Source: an uncultured Muribaculaceae bacterium
GTDB taxonomy: Bacteria; Bacteroidota; Bacteroidia; Bacteroidales; Muribaculaceae
Length of the DNA: 33,601 nt
Direction of reading: 5' to 3'
Assembly (NCBI GenBank): GCA_910587355.1
Contig: CAJUKF010000031.1
Coordinates: 1-33,601 of the forward strand
The position numbers and the translations under genes were made by a program. How positions within the stretch are numbered: the stretch's first letter is position 1; each line of letters starts with the position of its first letter. Positions 16,369 to 24,176 of this stretch are shown here, piece after piece. A model generated the notes under the pieces. That model did not search any database. It saw only the letters and a list, made by a program, of their open reading frames with translations, and was not told where the DNA came from.

Positions 16369-17373
16369 TTATTTTAATTGTGCATTGATAAAGGCCTCCG
16401 CGCGTCCGGCCGAACGTGTGCGCAGCAATTGTGTGCCTGTAGAGTCGCACACCACGACATATGGAACAGAAGGCAATCCGAGAGATTTCACGGCAATGGA
16501 TGCCAGCCCTCCTGCCGCCCATCCCTGTTTCCACGAAGCGCTGTCATTACGGGCTGCACGTTTCCAGGCTGTGGTATCGCTGTCGAGCGAGAAGTCTATT
16601 ATAGCCAGTTTTTTAGAGCTATGTTCCTTGCTCAGTCTGCGCAACGCCGGCAGTATGGAATCGCGACGCACATCACTCTGACGGCTTACACTGATTAGAG
16701 TCAGCTCATGCCGAGAGGGATTAAAGTTCTGAAGGGAATCTCTCGAATCAAGATACTTCATAGGGACTACGGGAGCCATGGCGACATCACTCACAAGACG
16801 GTCGAGTACATACATGTATCCTTCTGTCAGACTTGAAGGCCGAGCGGAAGGAGATATGAGCGACATCAGCGAATCAGCTTCAGCAGCAGACTCCGAGGCA
16901 TCATAAGACGTCATAAGCAGAAGCGTAGATACTACATCATCCGGATGTGCTCCTACATAGTCCGCCACAGTTTTATTGGCATCATTACGTAGTTTTTCAG
17001 CATTATTGCGCATAAATGCCGACCACCGGGCGCTCTCGTCATTTCCTGAAATATCTACTTTGTAGATATCCTGCGGATTCATATGCACATCATACTCATC
17101 ACCGTTTTTAACGTAAAGTCTTGCGAGCGGACGATATTCATAATCCATTATCTCAAGCACAGTGGGTTGCGACGCATTGCCGGTAAATTCAAATTTACCC
17201 TCGCGTACAGCCGTAATCACGGTTTTGTAGACTCCATCGGCATAATAACCGGCGCGCATGTTCATGGTGGGATTTCCTTCTACTGTACCGTTTACCCTGA
17301 ACTGGTCGTTCGAAGAACACGCAGCCATGCATACAGCCGCAATAACAGATAATATTAATGAAAGCTTCTTCAT
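16369..17373 (-). CDS. lipoprotein with DUF4369-like N-terminus and thioredoxin-like C-terminus
   Basis: This 334-residue protein has a lipoprotein signal with lipobox MAAC (Cys19). The region up to about residue 115 (FRVNGTVEGNPTMNM..., GKFEFTGNASQPTVLEIMD..., LARLYVKNGDEYDV) matches the DUF4369 style found in front of TlpA/AhpC thioredoxin folds in Bacteroidota. The C-terminal part, ending VPYVVVCDSTGTQLLRTRS, looks like a thioredoxin fold. The CxxC redox pair is missing, so it is probably not an ordinary disulfide reductase; peptide or chaperone binding is possible. It lies 2 nt after the phospholipase gene, suggesting tight coupling and a shared envelope role. Confidence 0.75.
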   Translation of the reverse strand: MKKLSLILSVIAAVCMAACSSNDQFRVNGTVEGNPTMNMRAGYYADGVYKTVITAVREGKFEFTGNASQPTVLEIMDYEYRPLARLYVKNGDEYDVHMNPQDIYKVDISGNDESARWSAFMRNNAEKLRNDANKTVADYVGAHPDDVVSTLLLMTSYDASESAAEADSLMSLISPSARPSSLTEGYMYVLDRLVSDVAMAPVVPMKYLDSRDSLQNFNPSRHELTLISVSRQSDVRRDSILPALRRLSKEHSSKKLAIIDFSLDSDTTAWKRAARNDSASWKQGWAAGGLASIAVKSLGLPSVPYVVVCDSTGTQLLRTRSAGRAEAFINAQLK

Positions 17374-17375
17374 TT

Positions 17376-18224
17376 TTAGAATTCACTGAAGAGTTTCGGC
17401 TTTATCAGAAGGCCTATACGTACTGAAGAATGAAATTTGTTGTATTCAAGCAGACCTTCGCCACGTCCGTTATAGAACTGTAGGAAAAGGAACTGATTAT
17501 CCTGTCGCAGTATACGGTATGAAAGGTCTACAACAGTATTGAAGCTGAAATGTTTTCGTGGAGTGATGGTTATGCCTCCGCTGAATCGGCGGTTGTTGCT
17601 TATAAGCTGAAAACCGGCCTGATAAAAACCGCAACAGCTCACTATATCCCTGTTGTTCTCGCCATCGACTATAGGAGCCCAGATTTTGGCATGAACCATG
17701 AGATTGTTTGTCACCATCACATTTCCGGCGAGTGCCACCCTGTTCCATGAACGCGACTGAATGGAGTCACGACCGTTGCTCTCATGCTCTATGATGAATG
17801 TGAGCTTGCCTATATACCGGTTTTTGACAAAAAGCGGCTTTGTGAGACCTATCCCGGGATTAAAGTTGAGGTCGGTCATAGGCATGGAATTCTCAAGGAC
17901 ATTCCAGAATACTTTTTGGGTATAGAAGAGATAGAGATACGTGCCCCACGGCAAAGTAGCACGGGTAAGACGCTGTGCGACCGATATCTGAAATTTTACA
18001 TTGGTATTCTTTCGGTTTGCCTTATAGCCTACCGGACCGCCGAATATGAAATAATTATCTTTATATAGCCCGAAATATGGCTGATTCGAAAAATCATGGG
18101 TGACACTGTCCTCTTTCAAAGGTACATGGTCTTCGGTAACGAGTACCTGACCCGAAAGACTGCCGAACGATAGAAAAAAGACAAATAAGACAATTATTAT
18201 CCGTGTACGGTATGTGAGTGGCAT
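17376..18224 (-). CDS. outer membrane phospholipase A (OMPLA/PldA-like)
   Basis: The product should hydrolyse phospholipids that reach the outer leaflet of the outer membrane. The key evidence is HESNGRDSIQSRSWNR, which matches the OMPLA active-site region: His147 and Ser149 with Asn161 in SRSWNR form the His-Ser-Asn triad. Alternating beta-strand sequence continues to an aromatic C-terminus (LFSEF), typical of outer-membrane barrels. The 282-residue length is normal. I chose the ATG at 18224 because a signal peptide follows immediately (MPLTYRTRIIIV... to SGQV); an earlier TTG would fall at the promoter -7 box. It leads the set with the thioredoxin-like lipoprotein and yifB. Confidence 0.88.
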   Translation of the reverse strand: MPLTYRTRIIIVLFVFFLSFGSLSGQVLVTEDHVPLKEDSVTHDFSNQPYFGLYKDNYFIFGGPVGYKANRKNTNVKFQISVAQRLTRATLPWGTYLYLFYTQKVFWNVLENSMPMTDLNFNPGIGLTKPLFVKNRYIGKLTFIIEHESNGRDSIQSRSWNRVALAGNVMVTNNLMVHAKIWAPIVDGENNRDIVSCCGFYQAGFQLISNNRRFSGGITITPRKHFSFNTVVDLSYRILRQDNQFLFLQFYNGRGEGLLEYNKFHSSVRIGLLIKPKLFSEF

Positions 18225-18254
18225 ATGGTTACTATCTGACAATGCTTTATAATG

Positions 18255-18286
18255 CAAAGGTAATATTATTTTTTTAATATCGCCAA
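18255..18286 (-). promoter_or_regulatory. promoter of the phospholipase-lipoprotein-yifB operon
   Basis: On the minus strand TTG (18286-18284), 21 nt, then TACCTTTG (18262-18255), a full match to the -7 consensus, in the gap just downstream of comF. The predicted leader is about 25 nt. Confidence 0.65.
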
Positions 18287-18288
18287 TT

Positions 18289-19032
18289 TCAGTTTTTCCT
18301 GCGTGTAAGTCCCAGAGCCAGAAACGACAGGGAAGCCATATACGGCATACTCCACGAAAGTGAGACGGCGGCTTCTGTCATCGACGAACCCGTGGTGATT
18401 ATATCATCGACAATGCCTACATTCATTCCTCGCAGTTCATGTGCATCATTCACAGCCATAGTTCCACGTAGATTGGCAGTACGTTTCCGGTAGCTGAGAC
18501 GTGTCTGCGTGCTATGAGGTTTTAAAGCAATAAGATTGTCGGCCACCGGTATGCCAAGTTCATCACCCATACCGCGGGCAAGTTCTTCTGCCTGATTATA
18601 CCCTCGCCGGATACGTTTAAAAAAATGCATAGGCATAGGCAGCAATACATCTATGTCGCATACGTGCATAGGGCCGGCTTCTGTATTCTCGGGAAGTCTT
18701 TGTTTTAAATCTCGGGCAAAAAGATACCCGAGTTCATAAGCGAGCGATGGTGTATCGCGATATTTTGCCGTACGTATTAATTCCGCATACTGCGATGCAG
18801 GGTCGTAATGGAACCACGCCTGTACCATACCGCAGAGAACCGATGCATTGCTTACGGCAGAACGCATGTCGAAAATTTCAGGCCCACGCTCGTGACAGAC
18901 AGGAAGTTTGATAAGACATGCCGTACACATGGCTTTCTCGTTTTCTTCAAGTCGGCTACCGCACACCGGACATGTTCTCGGCATAATATAGACATCTGTC
19001 AATATATCAAGTATTTTTCTAAGTGTCGGCAT
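18289..19032 (-). CDS. ComF family phosphoribosyltransferase-like protein
   Basis: ComF proteins are needed for transformation in several bacteria, but many non-competent species also carry one. The protein has an N-terminal zinc-ribbon-like set (CPVC then CTAC), a middle segment with RRGYNQAEELARG, HSTQTRLSYRKRTANL, and the PRPP-binding loop VGIVDDIITTGSS near the end, all family signatures. The ATG at 19032 (247 residues) fits the family length; an in-frame GTG at 19095 would add 21 unrelated residues and reach into the divergent promoter. It stands alone between the phospholipase operon and a divergently transcribed small gene. Confidence 0.9.
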   Translation of the reverse strand: MPTLRKILDILTDVYIMPRTCPVCGSRLEENEKAMCTACLIKLPVCHERGPEIFDMRSAVSNASVLCGMVQAWFHYDPASQYAELIRTAKYRDTPSLAYELGYLFARDLKQRLPENTEAGPMHVCDIDVLLPMPMHFFKRIRRGYNQAEELARGMGDELGIPVADNLIALKPHSTQTRLSYRKRTANLRGTMAVNDAHELRGMNVGIVDDIITTGSSMTEAAVSLSWSMPYMASLSFLALGLTRRKN

Positions 19033-19060
19033 CTGAAGATGACTTATAAAAAATTTAAAA

Positions 19061-19075
19061 CAAGCATGCTGCTTG
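19061..19075. promoter_or_regulatory. inverted repeat over a -33 box
   Basis: CAAGCA, a 3-bp spacer TGC, then TGCTTG form a perfect inverted repeat whose right arm contains the TTG of the next promoter. A repressor site is a reasonable guess. Confidence 0.35.
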
Positions 19076-19103
19076 CATGAACCGATATTTATCACTATTT
19101 TTG
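19073..19103 (+). promoter_or_regulatory. promoter of the small membrane protein gene
   Basis: TTG (19073-19075), 20 nt, then TATTTTTG (19096-19103) is a full consensus. The ATG at 19111 lies only 7 nt after the -7 box, so the transcript may have almost no leader. Confidence 0.6.
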
Positions 19104-19110
19104 AGACCGT

Positions 19111-19575
19111 ATGATAATACTTAGTATATTTCAGACAGTCGAATTCTATATAGTAGCCGCATTCATGGCAGCCGCAGTTGTTGCAGCCGCCTCTATGCCG
19201 AGTCGCCGCAGTTCGGCTCGAATGTACACTTACGGTGGCACGCTCCGCACAGACGCCGCTATGTCAGAAGCCGGAATAGTCGCGCAGGTGAATGACTCGG
19301 GTGAACTTGTAATCCATCGTTTTGGCCTTGATAATCTCACCACAAGCGGCACTTACAGCATTGCCGTGACAATTATCGGCTTTGACGTGACGATTGAAGA
19401 ACGTATAACATGCGACCGATTCGAAAATACTCCGGCCACTGCCGCATATGTCAGCCTCGACTGTTTAGGCCCCGAGCGCTATCACTTCCTCTATAAAAGC
19501 GAAGCCACGGGACGCAGTGAATCTTTTTCACTCAATATACGTCCGGGCAACCGAATTGACAGACTGCTTATTTGA
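19111..19575 (+). CDS. hypothetical membrane-anchored protein
   Basis: I do not recognise this 154-residue protein. It has one N-terminal hydrophobic segment (about residues 9-28, FYIVAAFMAAAVVAAA), then a short basic stretch (PSRRSSAR) and a soluble domain of about 115 residues rich in beta-strand patterns, ending LNIRPGNRIDRLLI. The soluble part could be an Ig-like or sandwich domain. Topology by the positive-inside rule is unclear. The ATG used is the first after a strong promoter. If transcription starts where the -7 box predicts, translation must be leaderless or begin at a later Met (such as residue 19 or 29). Its 3' end overlaps the mgtE stop by 8 bp on the other strand. Codon use resembles its neighbours. 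Confidence 0.7.
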   Translation: MIILSIFQTVEFYIVAAFMAAAVVAAASMPSRRSSARMYTYGGTLRTDAAMSEAGIVAQVNDSGELVIHRFGLDNLTTSGTYSIAVTIIGFDVTIEERITCDRFENTPATAAYVSLDCLGPERYHFLYKSEATGRSESFSLNIRPGNRIDRLLI

Positions 19576-20932
19576 CACCGAACACACCAAGGAAGAAATC
19601 TGAAATCCACACGTAGATGATAAGACCTACGAGGTCATTGGAAATCTGTATGAAAGGACCTGTGGCAAGAGCCGGGTTGATATGTATTTTCTCAAGAGTA
19701 AGTGGTATCACCGTGCCTACAATCGAAGCGAACATCGTAACTATAAAAAGTGACACCACTACCGACAGGGTGACTGCAAAATCACTCGGCATCATTATAA
19801 TATTATAGACAAATACCAGAGCCGATATTATCGTAGCGTTAAGAAGGCCTATAAGTACTTCTTTCCCGAGTTGAGTAGCAAAATTCCTGATATCAAGAGA
19901 ACCGTTGGCAAGACCCTGCACTACAATAGCCGAAGCCTGCACTCCGACATTACCGCCGGTACCGCCTATTATAGGTATAAATAAAGCCAAGGCCGTCACA
20001 GCCTGCAGCTGAGCCTCGAACGTACCCAGTATCAAAGATGCAAGAATACCCGACACAATACCTATGAGCAACCATGGAATACGAGCTTTAGTTTGTGCTA
20101 TCACAGAGTCATCGGCATCCACATCCGAGGAGAGACCCGAAGCAAGCTGATAGTCGCGTTCGCTTGATTCGCGCACCTGGTCCATAACATCATCGACTGT
20201 TATTCGTCCAAGCAGACGGCCTATACTGTCGACAACCGGCATAGCCACAAGGTCATATTTCTCAAAATCAAGAGCTACCTCATCAATAGGGGTATCGGCT
20301 TTCACGCTTGGCGGCTCCTCCTCCATCACGTGTTTTATTTTCGACACCGAAGGATGAGTCAGCATCATCTTGAGCGGAAGTGTACCCCTGAGTTTGTAAT
20401 CGTTGTCAACTACATATACGTAGTAAATCTCGTCCATATCTTCGGCCTGCATACGCATCTGCCGTATACATTCGGGCATCGACCAGTTCTCGTTCACCAC
20501 AATCATCTCGGTGCCCATAAGGCCGCCGGCAGTGTCCTCGTCGTATTTAAGAAGGTCAATGATGTCTCCGGCCTGCTCAACGTCGTCGATATGCGATATG
20601 ACCTCTTCGCGCTCATCTTTGTCGAGCTGCTGTATAAGGTCTACTGCATCATCGGTTTCGAGGTGGTCGATTTGCTTTGCAATCTCCTCTGCAGGCATCT
20701 CGCTGAGTATTTTCAGACGGTCCTCCTCATCGAGTTCCATGAGCACATCGGCCCGCTTCTCTTCATCGAGAAGTTTGAAAAGATAGTCAAAGTCCTCTAA
20801 GTCGAGATTATTATACAGCTCCGCTATGTCTGCGGGGTGCATTTCCTCGAGTTCCTCCACAGCACGCTTTTTTTCATTAGCCTCAATGATTTCCTTGATG
20901 TGGCTGATGTCTTCGTCGGTATATTCCCTCAT
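19568..20932 (-). CDS. mgtE: magnesium transporter MgtE
   Basis: MgtE is a dimeric Mg2+-gated Mg2+ channel in the inner membrane. The 454-residue product shows the full order: an N-terminal helical superhelix of HPADIAELYNNL-type repeats (about residues 30-135), two CBS domains (about 140-260, with DDDYKL-like and PVVDSIGRLLGRITVDDV), then five membrane helices from about residue 290. The pore region contains IPIIGGTGGNVGVQAS, with the conserved TGGNVGxQ. Both cytosolic domains known to sense Mg2+ are present. It is 8 nt downstream of rsmA and probably cotranscribed with it. Confidence 0.95.
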   Translation of the reverse strand: MREYTDEDISHIKEIIEANEKKRAVEELEEMHPADIAELYNNLDLEDFDYLFKLLDEEKRADVLMELDEEDRLKILSEMPAEEIAKQIDHLETDDAVDLIQQLDKDEREEVISHIDDVEQAGDIIDLLKYDEDTAGGLMGTEMIVVNENWSMPECIRQMRMQAEDMDEIYYVYVVDNDYKLRGTLPLKMMLTHPSVSKIKHVMEEEPPSVKADTPIDEVALDFEKYDLVAMPVVDSIGRLLGRITVDDVMDQVRESSERDYQLASGLSSDVDADDSVIAQTKARIPWLLIGIVSGILASLILGTFEAQLQAVTALALFIPIIGGTGGNVGVQASAIVVQGLANGSLDIRNFATQLGKEVLIGLLNATIISALVFVYNIIMMPSDFAVTLSVVVSLFIVTMFASIVGTVIPLTLEKIHINPALATGPFIQISNDLVGLIIYVWISDFFLGVFGVK

Positions 20933-20940
20933 GGCTTAAT

Positions 20941-21735
20941 TCATTTTTTACGCATACCGTCGATGCGGCGTGTCAGTTCTATAAATTGCTCCACCGATAG
21001 CTGTTCCGGACGCATGTTTGCCAGAGATTCATCATCGGTAAATATGCATCCTGGCGGAAGAAGGGGGCGCAGAGAGTTACGGAGTGTCTTGCGGCGCTGT
21101 CCGAAAGCAGTCTTTACGACAGTCTTGAAAAGAGCTTCGTCACAGCCAAGGTCGTTTACATCATTACGCACCATGCGTATCACTCCCGATTTTACTTTTG
21201 GAGGCGGATTGAACACATGCTCCGAAACAGTGAAAAGATACTCCACATCATACCATGCCTGCAGAAGCACACTAAGAATGCCGCGGCTTTTCGTGCCGGG
21301 CTTTGCAGCAAGACGTTCGGCAACCTCACGCTGAAGCATACCCGAGCAGCAGCGTACTTTATTCTTATAGTCAAGCACCCTGAAAAATATCTGGGAAGAT
21401 ATATTATAAGGATAATTGCCTATGACGCAGAAATCCTCTCCGCCAAAAAGCTCATCAAGATTCATCTGAAGAAAATCGCCTTCGGCAATTCTCGGCTGAG
21501 GCTGCGGAAGATGTGTCTTCAGCCATTCCACACTCTCGCTGTCTATCTCGGCGACCGTCACCAGCGAAGCAGGATGTTTTTCAAGAAGAAAACGTGTGAG
21601 CACTCCCATACCGGGCCCTACTTCAAGAACAGGAATGTCGACATAAGCGTCAAGGGTCGATGCTATGCGGTCGGCTACATTCAAGTCCGTAAGAAAATGT
21701 TGTCCCAGGGCCTTTTTGGGTTTTACTCCTGCCAT
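20941..21735 (-). CDS. rsmA: 16S rRNA dimethyladenosine transferase RsmA (KsgA)
   Basis: RsmA dimethylates two adjacent adenines near the 3' end of 16S rRNA during small-subunit maturation. From the ATG at 21735 the protein has 264 residues: KKALGQHFL at the start, SAM-binding LEVGPGMG (37-44), acidic loop VAEIDSE, catalytic NYPYNIS (107-113; the family norm is NLPYNIS) and the C-terminal VFNPPPKVKSGV and FGQRRKTLRN. An ATG 27 nt upstream is in frame but lies against the -7 box, so the later start is preferred. It probably heads a two-gene operon with mgtE. Confidence 0.93.
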   Translation of the reverse strand: MAGVKPKKALGQHFLTDLNVADRIASTLDAYVDIPVLEVGPGMGVLTRFLLEKHPASLVTVAEIDSESVEWLKTHLPQPQPRIAEGDFLQMNLDELFGGEDFCVIGNYPYNISSQIFFRVLDYKNKVRCCSGMLQREVAERLAAKPGTKSRGILSVLLQAWYDVEYLFTVSEHVFNPPPKVKSGVIRMVRNDVNDLGCDEALFKTVVKTAFGQRRKTLRNSLRPLLPPGCIFTDDESLANMRPEQLSVEQFIELTRRIDGMRKK

Positions 21736-21763
21736 ACGCTCTTCTTTAAAGGGGTTTAACATG

Positions 21764-21771
21764 CAAAATTA
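21764..21771 (-). promoter_or_regulatory. -7 box for rsmA-mgtE
   Basis: TAATTTTG on the minus strand. The predicted start near 21757 gives about 22 nt of leader to the ATG at 21735 and excludes the ATG at 21762. No clear -33 box. Confidence 0.45.
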
Positions 21772-21878
21772 GTATTTTTTTCTGATAATGTTGGCCGCTC
21801 CTTTTTTTTATTGAAATTGAAATTTTAGAATGATGCTCTCAAAGTAGACTTTTTAGACACACGTTTGTTATAAATAAG

Positions 21879-21886
21879 TATTTTTG
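21879..21886 (+). promoter_or_regulatory. -7 box for the MFS exporter gene
   Basis: TATTTTTG lies 25 nt before the ATG at 21912. I see no TTG at 19-21 nt upstream. It is divergent from the rsmA promoter in a gap of about 175 bp. Confidence 0.45.
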
Positions 21887-21911
21887 CACGCTGAAAAAAC
21901 ATTGATATTCT

Positions 21912-23069
21912 ATGAAGAAATCACTTCTATCACTCGCGTTCGGAACATTTGCACTTGGAATCGTAGAATTTGGCATGATGGGCATACTCAGTGATATTGC
22001 CCGTGATTTGAATATAAGTATAGTAAAAGGCGGCCATCTCATCTCAGCCTATTCCGCCGGAGTAGCAGTAGGCGCACCCTCTCTAATCTTTCTGCGCAAG
22101 CTGCCATTGCGTCGGCTTATGCTCGTTCTGGCTGCTGTGATAGCCATCGGCAATACACTGGTGGCTATATCGCCTAATTACGTATGCCTTCTAGCCGCAC
22201 GTTTTATATCAGGCTTGCCTCACGGAGCATTCTTCGGAGCCGGCGCCATTGTATGCTCTCGGCTGGCCGACAAAGGAAAAGGCGCTTCGGCAGTGGCAGT
22301 GCTTGTTGGAGGCATGACAGTGGCCAATCTGATAGGCGTACCTGCATTTACTTTTCTTTGCCAGATAGTTTCATGGAGGCTTCCTTTCTCATTGGTAGCT
22401 TTGTGCGGTCTTATAACATTCATAGCCATTAGATACTGGATACCTGTATTGGCTCCTTTGCCTGATACGGGCATAAAAGGACAGTTCCGTTTTCTGTCAA
22501 AGCCTGAACCATGGCTTATATATGCCGGAGTATTCTTCGGACAGGCAAGTGTCTATTGCTGGCTGAGCTATATATCTCCGATAATGACTCAGGTAACACA
22601 TTTCTCACAGCACTCCATGACTTTTATAATGGTGATAGTAGGCGCGGGCATGGTTTTCGGCAACTGGCTTGCCGGGCGGCTTGCAGACAAATACTCACCC
22701 TCACTCGTCACAGCCATTTTTGCCACGATAGTAGCTGTACTCATGCCCATGATATATTTTCTGTCACCTTATAAGATACCTTCTCTTGTTTTCACTTTCC
22801 TCGCACCGGCTCTCCTCTTCGGCATCGGAGGACCATTGCAGTATCTGATTGTGCGCTATGCCAAAGGCGGTGAAATGCTCGGAGGCGCCGGCATACAGAT
22901 TGCTTTCAATGTATCGAACGCAGTGGCGGCCGCAGTCGGAGGGGCAGTGATTAATCATGGTTTTGGAATCGCATCGCCGGCACTCGTCGGCATTCCTTGT
23001 GCCCTGATTGGCGCGGCGGCCCTTTTCTCAATGTATCACAAGACCCGGAAACAATCTTCTTCAAAATAA
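21912..23069 (+). CDS. MFS exporter, AraJ-like (DHA1)
   Basis: This 385-residue protein has about twelve hydrophobic helices and belongs to the drug:H+ antiporter-1 part of the major facilitator superfamily. It resembles AraJ/YdhP-type sugar or drug efflux proteins. The first helix GTFALGIVEFGMMGIL has the family's acidic residue. KLPLRRLMLV after helix 2, RFISGLPHGAFFGAGA with the helix-4 pattern, and GNWLAGRLADKYSP in the second half correspond to the MFS loop motifs. The substrate is unknown. It has its own candidate promoter and no clear terminator before the AT-rich region that follows. Confidence 0.88.
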   Translation: MKKSLLSLAFGTFALGIVEFGMMGILSDIARDLNISIVKGGHLISAYSAGVAVGAPSLIFLRKLPLRRLMLVLAAVIAIGNTLVAISPNYVCLLAARFISGLPHGAFFGAGAIVCSRLADKGKGASAVAVLVGGMTVANLIGVPAFTFLCQIVSWRLPFSLVALCGLITFIAIRYWIPVLAPLPDTGIKGQFRFLSKPEPWLIYAGVFFGQASVYCWLSYISPIMTQVTHFSQHSMTFIMVIVGAGMVFGNWLAGRLADKYSPSLVTAIFATIVAVLMPMIYFLSPYKIPSLVFTFLAPALLFGIGGPLQYLIVRYAKGGEMLGGAGIQIAFNVSNAVAAAVGGAVINHGFGIASPALVGIPCALIGAAALFSMYHKTRKQSSSK

Positions 23070-23530
23070 GCTTGTCAACTTTTCAACATCCTTTTTTATT
23101 TATTTCTTTATTTAATTAAAAAAATAGGTTTTCCATAAAAATTTTAGGAATAATAATAACGGGTGTTGATAACAGTGATAACTTTTTAAGTGTTTGCTTG
23201 ATTATATAGGTTATTGAAGTTTTGAATTGCTTTTTATACAGCTTGTCAACATACTAAATTATTGAAAACCAATGAATTTATATAGTTATGAACATTGTGT
23301 TGATAACTTGTGATGTAAGTAATTTCATAACTTTGAACGTTGATAAACCATGTTGAAAACGGGAGAAACCGTAGATAAGCATATTGATAATTGAGTGATA
23401 AAAAAGAGGGTGGAAAACTTGCAAATTTTCCACCCTCTGCGGCTTAGAAGTTTTTATTGAAATATCAAAAATAGATATGAAAACTTGTTTGGAAGTTTTT
23501 CAACAGTTATCAACAGTATTTGTTGACAAT
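23070..23530. other. candidate chromosomal replication origin (oriC)
   Basis: This AT-rich gap holds many copies of TTATCAACA, one base from the canonical DnaA box TTATCCACA. Exact copies are at 23164-23172 (-), 23298-23306 (-) and 23507-23515 (+), with two more just inside the next gene at 23696-23704 (+) and 23718-23726 (-). One-mismatch copies are at 23080, 23243, 23286, 23338, 23351, 23382, 23497 and 23521 (start positions). The stretch 23089-23160 is nearly all A and T and could be the unwinding element. I noticed no exact copy elsewhere in the window. No gene, tRNA or promoter explains the region apart from the terminator at 23400-23438. dnaA is not in the window, so the call rests on the repeat cluster. 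Confidence 0.55.
23400..23438 (-). terminator. terminator of the rho-lepB-wbqC operon
   Basis: A perfect 13-bp stem (23405-23417 with 23426-23438, arm AGAGGGTGGAAAA) with an 8-nt loop is followed on the minus strand by six T residues. It lies 61 nt beyond the wbqC stop. Confidence 0.85.
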
Positions 23531-24153
23531 CTGTCGAGGTATAAAACCGCATCCGGTCCAAGATTGAAAATGAGGTCGAGCACAGACAGGCGGCCGATGA
23601 ATCCTAAAGAATCTTCACGAATCTGCCAGTACTGAGGCAAAAAGTCGGAAGCCTTTTCGAAGTCAAAAGAAAGATATGACTTGGCTTTTTCTATTTTATC
23701 AACATTCAACACAGGAGTGTTGATAAGGAGTATTTGTCTTACTATTTCATCGGCACGCAGACACAGTTCGGTAACAGTAACTGGCTCGGGTGAGAAAAGC
23801 TTCCTGAAACGGTCTATATAAAACTCGAAGAAAGGAGTGCGGCCATAAGCTGATTCAAGCGCAACGGGCATGGTTTCCCACCATCGTCCGTGACTGGAGA
23901 CTGTGACTTCCTTCCATTTATTCTGTTCTGATTTGTGAGCGACCGGAACGGTAAGACGGAGTATACCGCGGGTGTCGGCGATAGTGAAACGGTGGATGCC
24001 TTTGAAACTTTTGTCATATCGCATTTCAGTATCTATAGCGGCACATTTTGCGGCGCTCATCACGGCGTAATATGAAACGGGAGGAAAGAGCAATGCAGGC
24101 AAAAGGACGGCTTCCGGAGTGCAGAAACCGTCCTTTGTATTTGTTGACGACAT
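23500..24153 (-). CDS. WbqC family protein
   Basis: This 217-residue protein matches the WbqC-like family, found in O-antigen and other polysaccharide loci and in many Bacteroidota as a single copy. Its reaction is not established. Family marks are LLFPPVSYYAVM at about 23-34, HRFTIADTRGILRLTVPV, and SAYGRTPFFEFYIDRF in the middle. It starts 23 nt after lepB, an arrangement I associate with Bacteroidota lepB loci. Its last codons and interior contain three exact TTATCAACA nonamers, so the origin-like repeats invade the coding sequence without breaking it. Confidence 0.85.
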   Translation of the reverse strand: MSSTNTKDGFCTPEAVLLPALLFPPVSYYAVMSAAKCAAIDTEMRYDKSFKGIHRFTIADTRGILRLTVPVAHKSEQNKWKEVTVSSHGRWWETMPVALESAYGRTPFFEFYIDRFRKLFSPEPVTVTELCLRADEIVRQILLINTPVLNVDKIEKAKSYLSFDFEKASDFLPQYWQIREDSLGFIGRLSVLDLIFNLGPDAVLYLDRLSTNTVDNC

Positions 24154-24176
24154 GTTGATTGTATATTTAAATCAAC

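Noticed and set aside
21733..21762. The upstream ATG at 21762 as the rsmA start
   Set aside because: It would begin one base after the -7 box, before the predicted transcript start, and the added residues are not part of the conserved RsmA N-terminus.
23405..23438. The large hairpin inside the origin candidate as an origin structure
   Set aside because: The six-T tract on the minus strand and its position 61 nt after wbqC explain it as a terminator.
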